Shown: positions 1 to 7,984 of the stretch, piece by piece
How positions within the stretch are numbered: the first letter of the stretch is position 1
Layout: the number at the start of each line of letters is the position of its first letter
Assembly: GCF_002763455.1 (NCBI RefSeq)
Contig: NZ_NIXK01000011.1
Location: 37,421-101,420 of the forward strand
Direction: 5' to 3'
Origin: Lentibacillus sediminis
GTDB lineage: Bacteria; Bacillota; Bacilli; Bacillales; Amphibacillaceae
DNA: 64,000 bases
The notes under the pieces: generated by a model
Told to the model about the DNA's origin: nothing
The model's input: the letters and a program-made list of their open reading frames with translations, nothing else
Databases searched by the model: none
Translations under genes and position numbers: made by a program

Positions 1-20
1 AACATTCTATAATATAATTT

Positions 21-58
21 GAACCCTCTTGCGTGCAGACCTGCAAGAGGGTTCGCTT
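21..58 (+). terminator. Rho-independent terminator of a gene left of the window
   Basis: A 12-bp perfect stem (positions 21-32 with 43-54, GAACCCTCTTGC / GCAAGAGGGTTC) is followed by a T-rich run. No plus-strand gene precedes it in the window, so it should end a gene beyond the left edge. Confidence 0.75.
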
Positions 59-145
59 TCGTTTTATGCTTTTACCTAGTATGCTGCCTCGTTACTGAAA
101 GGGGAAGGAGGGGATTGTTCCCCTTGCTCGATATTGAATATAAAA

Positions 146-173
146 CACCCCCTATTCTATACATAAGAGGGTG
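146..173 (-). terminator. Terminator of the DUF3231 gene
   Basis: Arms CACCCCCT (146-153) and AGAGGGTG (166-173) form a hairpin. On the minus strand it is followed by a TTTTAT run just after the DUF3231 stop codon. Confidence 0.7.
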
Positions 174-181
174 CTCAATAG

Positions 182-1183
182 TTATTTATCTTTTGAAATT
201 TCTTTTCTGTCTGGGGCAAGTGGCGGTTGTTCAAGCCATTTCTTTTTGGTCATTAAATTGAACCATTCTTTTGTAACCATGATGTTTTTTAATATGACTT
301 TTTCATAAGTTGTTGCAAGATCTGCTCGCATAGCGGCTGCAAGTCCTGTTCCGTGGTAACTTTGTGCAGATTGCAATAAGAAACCGATGTGATATAGCAT
401 TAACTTATCTGAAAAAGGAGAATCCTGTGATGTGGTGACTTCAGATTCCCAAGACATAGGAACAGGTAAATTATCCTTTTTCAATAATTTAGCTAATGAT
501 TGAATTTGATTATCTGATGTTTCTTGTGCAGATTTCAAAAACTTTCTAACCTCTTTTGATTGTGTCACTTGACTAAATCCAATGGAAAGGGATTTTTCCG
601 TTATTTTCTTTTTGATATTAAACGAAAGAGCAATAATTTCCGTGGCAGCTAAAGGACGATGCCCTCCAACAATTTGTACAAATTGTTGTCCAGAGATAAA
701 TTCAGGATGGTTATCGGGATAAAAGTAAGGGGTTCTTTGAAAATGCCCTTTTTCCAGTAATAATTCAATTGTTTGATGGTACATTCTCTTTCCGTCATTA
801 TCACACGAATCATAAAAATCTCTTAAGTCGTTCCTCACAGAAGCAGTAAGGGATGTTGTATGCCCTAATAATCCGTGCTGGGTTATAACGTGCAAATAAT
901 GCAAACAGAATATGTCGGAAAACAGCCTTTTTGCTCCTCGATTAAGGTCTGATTCAGTAAACCCAATGGGAACGGGGAATCCCTCGTTTTTAAGGAATGT
1001 TGATATCTGTTTCTTTTGTTTATTAAATGTCTGTATAGCGTCATCAAAAAGAGCTTTTATCTTTTCATCTTCTACAATGGATATCATATACTTGTTTACA
1101 ATATCAACTGCAGTCCCATTTACATACTCCCCCCACAATGTGCCGATCTCTGCAGAGGTAAGTTTTAAATTCTCCTTATCCAT
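182..1183 (-). CDS. DUF3231 family protein
   Basis: A 333-residue protein of the DUF3231 family, which is common in spore-forming Bacillaceae and of unknown biochemical function. Two related halves of about 165 residues are visible: each carries an LT/LAxxEI start, a long helical stretch, a 'PVPxxW/F' motif (residues ~70 and ~240) and a conserved 'LHYLHV / LYHIGF' helix followed by a TxLxAxxRxDL segment. This fits a tandem pair of ferritin-like four-helix bundles. The ATG is preceded by GAGGTGATT at good spacing. It stands alone with its own terminator. The family assignment is by recognition of the motif pattern; no function is claimed beyond possible sporulation or stress association. Confidence 0.8.
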   Translation of the reverse strand: MDKENLKLTSAEIGTLWGEYVNGTAVDIVNKYMISIVEDEKIKALFDDAIQTFNKQKKQISTFLKNEGFPVPIGFTESDLNRGAKRLFSDIFCLHYLHVITQHGLLGHTTSLTASVRNDLRDFYDSCDNDGKRMYHQTIELLLEKGHFQRTPYFYPDNHPEFISGQQFVQIVGGHRPLAATEIIALSFNIKKKITEKSLSIGFSQVTQSKEVRKFLKSAQETSDNQIQSLAKLLKKDNLPVPMSWESEVTTSQDSPFSDKLMLYHIGFLLQSAQSYHGTGLAAAMRADLATTYEKVILKNIMVTKEWFNLMTKKKWLEQPPLAPDRKEISKDK

Positions 1184-1309
1184 ACAATCACCTCAATCTT
1201 TATGGTCCCCAATTTATAATAATTTATTTTGGCATGTTAACAATAAGCAAAGGATACAGAAATGTTTTACACAGTATTAATCGGGAATAAAAGCTAAGGA
1301 AATATTAAA

Positions 1310-1522
1310 ATGGAGTGGCTGTATATGTCGTCCCAAGTCGCACACTGTATCGAAAGTATGTTTGAAAAGGAAGAAATTATTAATCAACCCTACCCAATTT
1401 TCCCATATGGAAGAAAGATTGTTGATCATACGGGGGATTTTATGGTTTTCTTTTACGATGAAAGAACAAATCAAGTGATTTATTTTTTTAAAGAAGCTGA
1501 AGATTATTGGTTTTGTTGTTAA
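1310..1522 (+). CDS. Small conserved protein, paralogue of the gene at 6726-6968
   Basis: A 70-residue acidic/aromatic protein of no family I can name. Its centre (PYGRKIVDHTGDF followed by FFYDERTNQVIYFFKE) aligns clearly with the 80-residue protein encoded at 6726-6968 on the other strand (PYGKKVTDYTDDY, then YYDDGKGRVNYIFKE), so the two are diverged paralogues. AAGGA lies 9 nt before the ATG at 1310; an alternative ATG at 1325 also has a GGAG at good spacing. A hairpin at 1606-1636 follows. The C-terminus ends in two cysteines, which the paralogue lacks. Function unknown. Confidence 0.6.
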   Translation: MEWLYMSSQVAHCIESMFEKEEIINQPYPIFPYGRKIVDHTGDFMVFFYDERTNQVIYFFKEAEDYWFCC

Positions 1523-1605
1523 TATAGATTGGTTAAATGGATTCTTTCTTCCTACCGTATATATGATATTAATATTCTCAAACTTTTTTCAAAGCGATAT
1601 TTATT

Positions 1606-1642
1606 AGCTCAACCCTGTGTATGTTTAGGTTGAGCTTAACTT
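1606..1642 (+). terminator. Probable terminator of the 70-residue gene
   Basis: AGCTCAACC (1606-1614) pairs perfectly with GGTTGAGCT (1628-1636), followed by TAACTTTTCTT. Its position argues against any coding start at 1621 for the next gene. Confidence 0.6.
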
Positions 1643-1719
1643 TTCTTAAGGAAAGGAAACATATACGTTTCCATCTTTCAGGAGATCCGATATATGTAAG
1701 TGGAAAAGGGGGAGATAGT

Positions 1720-2115
1720 TTGAAGAGACTGCAGGAACGACTTCAGGGAACAGAACAAGCATTAGACAGATTACAAGAGGTTATAGAGATTTCTATTCCC
1801 TCTATGGTGGAAAGAGATGCCGGAATTCAGCGTTTTAAAGTTAGTTTCCAAGCCGCCTGGAAGACTGCCAAAGAATATTTGTATAGAGTTGAAGGATTAG
1901 ATGTCGTTTCACCAAAAGGAGTCTTGCGTTCTTCTCGGGAGCTGGGAATACTCTCTGAAGATGAAACGGCTCTGGGACTTCAAATGACAGATGATCGTAA
2001 TCTTACGGTTTATGCCTACGAAGAACAGCTTGCTGAAGAGATTTTTTATAAAATACCGCAGTACTATCAGCTTATGCGCGAGTGGATGAGGAGGATTAGT
2101 GGTAGGGTGTGTTGA
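1720..2115 (+). CDS. HI0074-type HEPN (nucleotidyltransferase substrate-binding) protein, orphan
   Basis: 131 residues, all helical, matching the HI0074/NTase_sub_bind HEPN family that normally pairs with a MNT-type minimal nucleotidyltransferase as a toxin-antitoxin or antitoxin-like module. Family signatures seen: IQRFKVSFQAAWKTAKEYL, the 'SPKGVLRSSRELGIL' region and DDRNLTVYAYEEQLAEEI near the end. The family RNLTxH motif (R-x4-H) reads RNLTVY here, so the histidine is replaced by tyrosine. Start chosen at TTG 1720 because GGGGGAG lies 5 nt upstream and the longer frame begins inside a hairpin. No nucleotidyltransferase partner follows; only a few codons and then a repeat array. Probably an inactive or orphan remnant of a MNT-HEPN pair. 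Confidence 0.65.
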   Translation: MKRLQERLQGTEQALDRLQEVIEISIPSMVERDAGIQRFKVSFQAAWKTAKEYLYRVEGLDVVSPKGVLRSSRELGILSEDETALGLQMTDDRNLTVYAYEEQLAEEIFYKIPQYYQLMREWMRRISGRVC

Positions 2116-2170
2116 AACGGATTTTAATAAAATAAAACATATTAGCTTATTTGTTAACGGTTTTTTCGTA

Positions 2171-2290
2171 GAGAACAGTTCTCAAAGACAGTTCGGTGGT
2201 CAATCAGGGAAGAAATGTCGTAGAGACTGGTTCTCAAGGACATTTGACCGCTCAATCAGACTGGAATTGTCCGAGAGACCGGTTCTAACA
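2171..2290. repeat. 52-bp-period tandem repeat, array 1
   Basis: Two full units (2171-2222 and 2223-2274) and a partial third. Each begins GAGA(A/C) followed by xGGTTCTC or CAGTTCTC. The junction between units forms an imperfect inverted repeat around TGGTTCTC, related to arrays at 29983 and 63745. No coding potential is supported. Confidence 0.7.
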
Positions 2291-2311
2291 TACATTCCAC
2301 TCTTCACCCAC

Positions 2312-2336
2312 AAAAAAAGCCTGCCCCGCGGCAAGC
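2312..2336 (-). terminator. Terminator of the hemolysin III gene
   Basis: On the minus strand GCTTGCC (2336-2330) pairs with GGCAGGC (2325-2319, one G-U pair), followed by seven Ts. It lies 14 bp after the stop codon of the gene ending at 2350. Confidence 0.8.
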
Positions 2337-2349
2337 CCACTAAAAAATC

Positions 2350-2997
2350 CTAAAGCACATAACTATAAACACAGAAAAAGTGAAACAGGCTTCCGATCAT
2401 GATGAAGATATGAAAAATCTCGTGGAAACCGAAATGCTTGGTTGCCAAAAATGAAGGCTTTAACCAGTAAATCACCGCTCCAACCGTATAGAATAAGCCG
2501 CCAAGCAATAACAGAACAATTCCTCCTGTTCCCAGCACTGGAGCGAGTGAGGAGATAAAGAAGACCGCAATCCAGCCGAGTCCAACATACAAAGCTGTTG
2601 ACAAGACCCTGGGGGAATGGAACCAAACCATTTTGAACGTCACTCCTGCCAAGGCGAGGGTCCAGACCACACCAAAAAGCACCCAGCCGGAGACGCCATT
2701 TAAACCGATCAGCAAAATAGGAGTATAGGTTCCTGCGATCAGCACATAAATCATCGCGTGGTCGATTCTGCGCAGAAAGGCGATCACCCGGTCTTTGGCG
2801 ACAACCATATGATAGGTCGCAGAGGCTGAATACAAAAGGATCATGCTAATACCGAAAATAATCACTGACATAATTACAAGCGCAGATTCCGTGGTGATTG
2901 AGGCTTTAATCACCATTGCCAGCAGCCCTGCAAAGGCCAAGATAGCTCCAACCAAATGCGTCAAACCGTTTACAGGTTCCCGAATATAGATTCCCAA
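2350..2997 (-). CDS. trhA: Hemolysin III family (TrhA/PAQR-like) membrane protein
   Basis: A 215-residue integral membrane protein with seven predicted transmembrane helices, the usual size for the hemolysin III (YplQ/YqfA/TrhA) family related to eukaryotic PAQR receptors. Family marks are the early 'EPVNGLTHLVGA' segment, 'SATYHM' in the third helix region, 'RRIDHAMIYVLIAGTYTP', and the C-terminal 'HFGFHEIFHIFIMIGSLFHF', which together supply the conserved Ser, Asp and His residues that bind metal in PAQR proteins. Members influence membrane energetics and lipid homeostasis; haemolysis is not certain. Start is a TTG with AGGTG 8 nt upstream. Single-gene unit with its own terminator. Confidence 0.85.
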   Translation of the reverse strand: MGIYIREPVNGLTHLVGAILAFAGLLAMVIKASITTESALVIMSVIIFGISMILLYSASATYHMVVAKDRVIAFLRRIDHAMIYVLIAGTYTPILLIGLNGVSGWVLFGVVWTLALAGVTFKMVWFHSPRVLSTALYVGLGWIAVFFISSLAPVLGTGGIVLLLLGGLFYTVGAVIYWLKPSFLATKHFGFHEIFHIFIMIGSLFHFFCVYSYVL

Positions 2998-3134
2998 ATT
3001 ATCAACACCTTTTTTTCGTGTATGTAGTTTATAAAACTATATAATCATCATATTAGTATCTCAAGATATAGTCAAGTTTTGCTAATGAAGCAAAATACCG
3101 TATAATGGAAGAAAATCGTACAAGGAGTTTCATA

Positions 3135-3719
3135 ATGGAGAATACCAATCAGCTGCTGGACGGGCTGCACCTGGACAGCCAACTATCCTTGGAAGACATT
3201 CCCGACCTTGATCTTTATATGGATCAGGTCATTCAGTTGTTTGAGAAGACGTTTGCCGACACCAAGCGGAATGACGAGGAAAAAGTGCTGACCAAAACAA
3301 TGATTAATAATTATGCAAAAGGCAAACTTTTCTTCCCCGTCCAAAACAAAAAATACACCAAAGATCATTTGATTTTCATCAGCATGATTTATCAGATGAA
3401 AGGCGCGCTGTCCATCAATGATGTTAAGACCACACTGAATCAGCTGAATACGAAAATGACAGATGAAGCATTTGATCTGCAAAGACTGTATCAGACGTAT
3501 CTGGAACTGGCGGAAACCAGCGTGCAAATGGTTACCGAAAATATTAAGGAGCGGCAGGAAGAAGTGAGTGAACAAGTTGCCAAATTGGACGATCCGGATT
3601 CCAAGTATCTGCAACAATTATTATCTGTTACCATGCTCGCGAATATGAGTAATTTTTACCGGCGGGCGGCAGAGAAAATTGTGGATGATATCGCTGCAGA
3701 ACGGGAGGAGAAGGAGTAA
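3135..3719 (+). CDS. DUF1836 domain protein
   Basis: 194 residues. The segment LTKTMINNYAKGKLFFPVQNKKYTKDHLIFISMIYQ is the hallmark of DUF1836 proteins, which carry a MerR/winged-helix-like N-terminal half and are found widely in Firmicutes; a DNA-binding role is suspected but not shown. ATG 3135 is chosen over the longer frame because AAGGAG stands 7 nt before it. The following monooxygenase gene starts 1 nt after the stop codon, so the two are co-transcribed and probably translationally coupled. Confidence 0.75.
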   Translation: MENTNQLLDGLHLDSQLSLEDIPDLDLYMDQVIQLFEKTFADTKRNDEEKVLTKTMINNYAKGKLFFPVQNKKYTKDHLIFISMIYQMKGALSINDVKTTLNQLNTKMTDEAFDLQRLYQTYLELAETSVQMVTENIKERQEEVSEQVAKLDDPDSKYLQQLLSVTMLANMSNFYRRAAEKIVDDIAAEREEKE

Positions 3720-3720
3720 T

Positions 3721-4704
3721 ATGGGAAACAGCACGCGAAAAGGCAGGCTGAAACTCAGCATTCTGGATCAGTCTCCGGTAACTCCCGGAAAAACAGCAAA
3801 AGAAGCTTTGGAGGCGACGGTGGAACTTGCCAAAGCCGCGGATCGTATGGGTTACGACAGGTACTGGGTTGCCGAACATCATGATCTCACCGGCCTGGCC
3901 AGCCCTGCACCGGATATCCTGCTTGGACTGATTGGAGCGCAAACGGAAAACATCCGGATAGGCTCGGGAGCTGTGCTTTTGCCTCATTACCGACCATACC
4001 AGGTTGCCGAGCGCTATAACCTGCTTGCCACGCTTTATCCGGGGCGCATTGATCTGGGAATTGGCCGGGCGCCGGGCGGGTCGGCAGAGGCCTCGATCGC
4101 ACTGTCAGGTAATTTTCTCGAACAAGTCAAAAATATGCCCGAGAAACTGGATGAGCTACTAAGATTTTTGCAGCAGGATTTTCCGGACGAACACACTTAT
4201 GCAAAAATCAAAGCCTCCCCGGTTCCGGACCACCCGCCTGTTCCATGGCTGCTAGGCACTAGTGAAAAGAGTGCGATACTTGCCGCGGAAAAAGGCATGT
4301 CCTATGCATTTGCCCACTTTATGACCGATCAGGACGGCCCGGCTATTTTGGAGAAATACCGGGAAACTGGTAAAGGTGCTACGCTGGTTGCGGTCTCCGT
4401 GATTTGTGCGGAAACTACGGAGGAAGCGGAAGATCTTGCTTTTCGGAGCATGCTTCAGCGTATACGACAGGAAGCGGATGGCACGCAGACCGAAACACTT
4501 TCCGATGAGGAAGAAGAAAAGCTGAATGAAATGCGTGAGAAGACCATTATCGGAAACCCGTCAGAAGTCAGAGAGCAATTACTGGAACTAAGCAAAGCCT
4601 ATCAAACCGATGAATTGATGATTGTTACGATCACTCCGGATTACCAGACCCGAAGAGAATCCTATGAATGGGTTGCACGTGCATTTGATTTAACTGCAAG
4701 GTAA
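3721..4704 (+). CDS. LLM-class flavin-dependent oxidoreductase (luciferase-like)
   Basis: 327 residues of the bacterial luciferase-like monooxygenase family (YvbT/YwcH/YceB group, also annotated MsnO8). The beginning LSILDQSPV, 'GYDRYWVAEHHD', 'IRIGSGAVLLPHY' and 'YPGRIDLGIGRAPG' are characteristic of this TIM-barrel family, which uses reduced FMN and oxygen on small organic substrates. The substrate here is unknown. ATG 3721 follows GGAGAAGGAG; a longer in-frame start at 3679 would overlap DUF1836 and lacks a ribosome binding site. Second gene of a two-gene unit closed by the hairpin at 4744. Confidence 0.85.
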   Translation: MGNSTRKGRLKLSILDQSPVTPGKTAKEALEATVELAKAADRMGYDRYWVAEHHDLTGLASPAPDILLGLIGAQTENIRIGSGAVLLPHYRPYQVAERYNLLATLYPGRIDLGIGRAPGGSAEASIALSGNFLEQVKNMPEKLDELLRFLQQDFPDEHTYAKIKASPVPDHPPVPWLLGTSEKSAILAAEKGMSYAFAHFMTDQDGPAILEKYRETGKGATLVAVSVICAETTEEAEDLAFRSMLQRIRQEADGTQTETLSDEEEEKLNEMREKTIIGNPSEVREQLLELSKAYQTDELMIVTITPDYQTRRESYEWVARAFDLTAR

Positions 4705-4743
4705 TAAGGGAGGAGCAACATCCCCGGGAAAACAATTCAAAAG

Positions 4744-4775
4744 GAGCAACGCAGACTTATTGCGTTGCTCTTCAT
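4744..4775 (+). terminator. Terminator after the luciferase-like gene
   Basis: Perfect 9-bp stem GAGCAACGC (4744-4752) / GCGTTGCTC (4762-4770), followed by a weak TTCAT run. Confidence 0.65.
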
Positions 4776-4859
4776 AAGTTATCGGTTCGGTGTCTTTATG
4801 TCCGTGAACTTAAGCTATTCTTCGTCACTGATTGCACCGAATACAATGATTTCTGTTCC

Positions 4860-5723
4860 TTATTTCTTCCGAACAGGCATCCAAACTTCACTATAAGCGT
4901 AATCCTTTTTATGATTATCCATTTTCGTAAAAGAAAAAGCAGGAGCATTGATTACTTCATAATCAGAAGAAGGAAGCCATTCTGAATATGTTTTTGCCAT
5001 TGTATCCTGCAACGTAGATGGAAATGGCCCTTCATTTGGAAATATTGCCCAAGTATAGGCTTCGACTGGCACTTTTTTTAATAGATCACTTACTTGATTT
5101 TTACTCGTTAATATACCTATCAAATGAGTTAAATTTCCTTCTTCTTTTAAGAAATTAGCGTCAGCATCATAAGAAGCATTAACAATTTCATAAGGCACCA
5201 TATTTTGAAGTGAATGCATTTCTTCCTTTTGTTTATCCGTTATGCTTTCCGCAAGCTTTACAATTTCGTTATTAACACCTTCAAATTGCATAGGAACACG
5301 TTTACTTACACCGACTAAATTAAATGCTGGTTTGTCTTCAATTCTAAATTCCATACTTGTTCCTCCTTTAACAGTTATTACAAATGAAAGCTTGGGATAC
5401 GATTTGCTTATTCCTTTTTTCATAACATCTGAGGGTAAAAACCCACTCCAATTTTTAAATGCTCTTGTAAATCCATCTACTGACTGATAGCCATATTTAA
5501 AGGCAACATCCGTTACTGTCACCCCATTCAATAAATCCTTATTTGCTTCCGACAATTTTCTGTTTCTTATATATTCACTTAACGTCAGCCCTGAGAGATA
5601 AAAAAATATCTTTCTAAAGTGATAGTCGGAAACCCCGGCATACTCGGAAATTTTTTCAAGAGATAGTTCATCCGTTAAATGATCTTCAATATAGTCAATC
5701 ACCAAGTTTAATTCTTTTAGCAA
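4860..5723 (-). CDS. AraC-family regulator with GyrI-like effector domain
   Basis: 287 residues. The N-terminal ~100 residues hold two AraC helix-turn-helix motifs (LSLEKISEYAGVSDYHFRK and VTVTDVAFKYGYQSVDGF). Residues ~130-287 form a GyrI-like/AraC_E_bind small-molecule domain, as in B. subtilis-type YdeE/BmrR effector modules, starting 'MEFRIEDKPAFNLVGVS' and ending 'AYSEVWMPVRK'. The likely start is TTG 5723, which has AAGGAGG 6 nt upstream; an ATG at 5741 lies upstream of that Shine-Dalgarno sequence and is less likely. It stands alone, so its target is not evident; a self-regulated stress or drug response is possible. Confidence 0.85.
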   Translation of the reverse strand: MLKELNLVIDYIEDHLTDELSLEKISEYAGVSDYHFRKIFFYLSGLTLSEYIRNRKLSEANKDLLNGVTVTDVAFKYGYQSVDGFTRAFKNWSGFLPSDVMKKGISKSYPKLSFVITVKGGTSMEFRIEDKPAFNLVGVSKRVPMQFEGVNNEIVKLAESITDKQKEEMHSLQNMVPYEIVNASYDADANFLKEEGNLTHLIGILTSKNQVSDLLKKVPVEAYTWAIFPNEGPFPSTLQDTMAKTYSEWLPSSDYEVINAPAFSFTKMDNHKKDYAYSEVWMPVRKK

Positions 5724-5951
5724 TATATCCCTCCTTTTCATGTCTACATAATAGCAAAACAACTTTAAAAATACTCGACATTTTTAACATAAAAAATATC
5801 GATTTGTTAAATCTTATTTAAACTGTTTCGGCCCCAGCGGTTATACAATATCACACGCCTATCTTTATTCTTCATAAAATCATCACACACAGTTAATCCG
5901 CACTTTACATCCAGGTGATAGACTTGATATACAATAGGAGGGAGGAAAAAC

Positions 5952-6740
5952 ATGAGTATACGAGCGTTGTTTATTGATATGGATGGTACGTTATTGACAT
6001 CATCAAATGAGGTTTCACAGCGCAATGTGGAAGCGATCAACCGATTGATCAATCAGGGTGTGAAAGTTTTTCTGGCGACAGGGCGTCAATATGAGATTAC
6101 AGCACCTTACCATCATCTGCTTGGCTTGAAGGCGCCGATGATCTGCCTGAATGGTGCTTCTATTTATGATGGGTTCACGGGTAGGGTTGTTCAGATGACT
6201 CCGGTTGTGTTGGATGAGACGCATTTTCATCAAGTCATGAATGAAAACTCGTGCAATGTCATTGTACACACAGCCGACGGTCTTTATTGCGACAAGAAGT
6301 ACAAAGAGGTGGATGAGTGGACTAGGGAAGGTAAGGTTCCGCCAAGATATATAGGCGATTTGCGTCATGCAGATTACCGGAACGTGCTGAAATACCATGT
6401 CAAAACCGGCTGTCATGGCTCGCAAATGTCCCATTTGTTCCGTGATGCTGCGGATGTCATTGACTGGCAAGACGGGTTTGAGATAGTTGCCCCTGGTGTT
6501 TCCAAATGGGCTGCCATTCAAACACTTATTCAAGCGTTTGGCATTAATCCGGAAGAAACAGCAGCCATCGGCGACGGTCCAAATGATATCCAAATGCTGC
6601 AGCATGCTGGGTTTAGCGCGGCCATGGCGAATGCTGGTGAAGAAGTAAAAGCGGCCGCAGATGTTACTACCGGTCATCATGAACAGGATGGTCTGGCCGA
6701 ATTTATTGAAAAATATCTGGTTCATTCATATGCTATCTGA
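5952..6740 (+). CDS. Cof-type HAD-superfamily phosphatase
   Basis: 262 residues, the size of Cof/YidA-like HAD hydrolases (class IIB cap). Motif I is DMDGTLL (residues ~9-15) with both catalytic aspartates; motif II lies in FLATGRQ; motif III/IV are the Lys of VSKWAAI and the GDGPNDIQML segment near residue 215. These enzymes dephosphorylate sugar phosphates, flavin mononucleotide or similar small metabolites; the exact substrate cannot be read from sequence. GGGAGGGAGG precedes the ATG. The 3' end overlaps the oppositely oriented small gene by 15 bp, so there is no terminator between them. Confidence 0.85.
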   Translation: MSIRALFIDMDGTLLTSSNEVSQRNVEAINRLINQGVKVFLATGRQYEITAPYHHLLGLKAPMICLNGASIYDGFTGRVVQMTPVVLDETHFHQVMNENSCNVIVHTADGLYCDKKYKEVDEWTREGKVPPRYIGDLRHADYRNVLKYHVKTGCHGSQMSHLFRDAADVIDWQDGFEIVAPGVSKWAAIQTLIQAFGINPEETAAIGDGPNDIQMLQHAGFSAAMANAGEEVKAAADVTTGHHEQDGLAEFIEKYLVHSYAI

Positions 6741-6968
6741 GGTGTGACTGAACTTTTTGTTGTTCATTTGCGTTACAATTTTGTCCTTTTCTTTAAATAT
6801 ATAATTTACCCTACCTTTACCATCATCATAGTAAACGATCACATAATCATCGGTATAATCCGTAACCTTTTTCCCGTATGGTAAATGGCCATAATCCTCT
6901 ATGATGACTTCCCTTAGATCGTCAAAGGTTTCTCTAATCCATTTCATCACACTTGCTTTGCTTCCCAT
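6726..6968 (-). CDS. Small conserved protein, paralogue of the gene at 1310-1522
   Basis: 80 residues, no named family. The centre reads LPYGKKVTDYTDDY then YYDDGKGRVNYIFKE, matching the protein at 1310-1522 over about 40 residues. An extra N-terminal helix (ASVMKWIRETFDDLREVII) is present. ATG 6968 is preferred because GGAGGG is 7 nt upstream; a start at 6983 would lie before that site. It converges on and overlaps the HAD phosphatase gene end by 15 bp. Function unknown; the shared aromatic beta-hairpin suggests a compact ligand- or nucleic-acid-binding fold, which is only a guess. Confidence 0.6.
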   Translation of the reverse strand: MGSKASVMKWIRETFDDLREVIIEDYGHLPYGKKVTDYTDDYVIVYYDDGKGRVNYIFKEKDKIVTQMNNKKFSHTSDSI

Positions 6969-7074
6969 TATTTTTCCCTCCACGAACTTTACAGTTATGT
7001 TACAAATACTTCCCCGATTTAATCACTTTGTAAACTTCATGGATACAGAAATTCAAGATTTCTCATTCCTCCAT

Positions 7075-7114
7075 AACAAAATCCATATCCAAGTTACAGG
7101 ATATGAATTTTGTT
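7075..7114 (-). terminator. Long AT-rich inverted repeat, probable terminator of the racemase gene
   Basis: Arms 7075-7090 and 7099-7114 (AACAAAATCCATATCC / GGATATGAATTTTGTT, one mismatch) enclose an 8-nt loop. It lies between two minus-strand genes, 50 bp after the racemase stop, and reads TTTTGTTAT on the minus strand. Confidence 0.55.
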
Positions 7115-7163
7115 GTTACCGAGGTGAGCAGTTACCACGATCGGATATTTAAGTTATCTATTG

Positions 7164-7868
7164 TTAGCTAAGTTCCTTAAAAGTCTCCTCAATCATTTTA
7201 TCCACATGAATGTCCGTGGTATTCAGCAATTCAACATCCAAATCTCCATCTTTTAGAATCATTGGAAGTTCCGTACATCCCAAAATCAGCCCATCCAGAT
7301 TTTCTTTCTCGATCATTTTTTGACTGATTTTCTGAAAATCCTTTTTTGTGTCCGGATTAACGATACCATTTTCCAGTTCATCGACAATCTTTTGATGAAT
7401 ATATTTCTGATCATCCTCATCCGGTACAACAATTTCCTTATTGCTTGATTGGAACGGTTTTTTGAAAAAGTCATGTTCCATCGTAAATTTTGTTCCCAGA
7501 AGACCTACCCTTTTTAGATTCCGTTCATCCGCTTTATCATATGTTGCTTCAACAATGCTGATCATCGGGGTACTGACTTTTTCACGAACCTCCTCGAAAA
7601 CAATGTGTGGGGTATTTGCAGAAATAACAATGAAGTCCGCCCCAATGGTTTCCAATTTTTGCGCTGCAGTCCCTACATAATCGATTAATCCTTGCAAATC
7701 GTCATCGGAAATGAATTGAAAAATGTTGTACATATTGATGCTATTAATAAACAATTCAGGGAGTTTCTGTTTGCTGTTCACCTTTTCCTGATATTTCTTA
7801 ATGAATGATTGATAGTATTCTACGGTTGATTCTGGTCCCAAACCTCCAATAATGCCTGCTTTTTTCAT
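7164..7868 (-). CDS. Aspartate/glutamate racemase family protein
   Basis: 234 residues of the Asp/Glu racemase family (YgeA-like). It starts with the family motif KKAGIIGGLGPEST and has the second catalytic cysteine in LILGCTELP (near residue 194). The place of the first catalytic cysteine, usually in a CNTxH motif, reads SANTPH here, so that cysteine is absent. Some characterised enzymes of this group (E. coli L-aspartate/glutamate-specific racemase) also lack it and have altered activity, so this protein may be a racemase of unusual stereochemistry or a related isomerase. Single gene, divergent from the two-component system. AAAGGACGGG precedes the ATG. Confidence 0.8.
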   Translation of the reverse strand: MKKAGIIGGLGPESTVEYYQSFIKKYQEKVNSKQKLPELFINSINMYNIFQFISDDDLQGLIDYVGTAAQKLETIGADFIVISANTPHIVFEEVREKVSTPMISIVEATYDKADERNLKRVGLLGTKFTMEHDFFKKPFQSSNKEIVVPDEDDQKYIHQKIVDELENGIVNPDTKKDFQKISQKMIEKENLDGLILGCTELPMILKDGDLDVELLNTTDIHVDKMIEETFKELS

Positions 7869-7923
7869 TGTATCCCGTCCTTTTTAATGAATATTTAAAC
7901 GACTACTTTTATGTTACCATAAG

Positions 7924-7950
7924 TAGACTTATCTGTATAAATGTTATAAT
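7924..7950 (+). promoter_or_regulatory. Putative promoter of the two-component/ABC module
   Basis: A perfect -10 TATAAT (7945-7950) follows a weak -35 TAGACT (7924-7929) at 15 bp. An imperfect inverted repeat (7901-7928, GACTAC...GTAGAC arms) sits upstream in the divergent gap with the racemase gene. Confidence 0.4.
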
Positions 7951-7984
7951 TACCTCAGAACATACTGTGAAACGAGGGTCCACC

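Noticed and set aside
2099..2353. 84-codon frame as partner nucleotidyltransferase of the HEPN gene
   Set aside because: It contains no GSxxxG-type nucleotidyltransferase motif and mostly translates the 52-bp repeat and the terminator.
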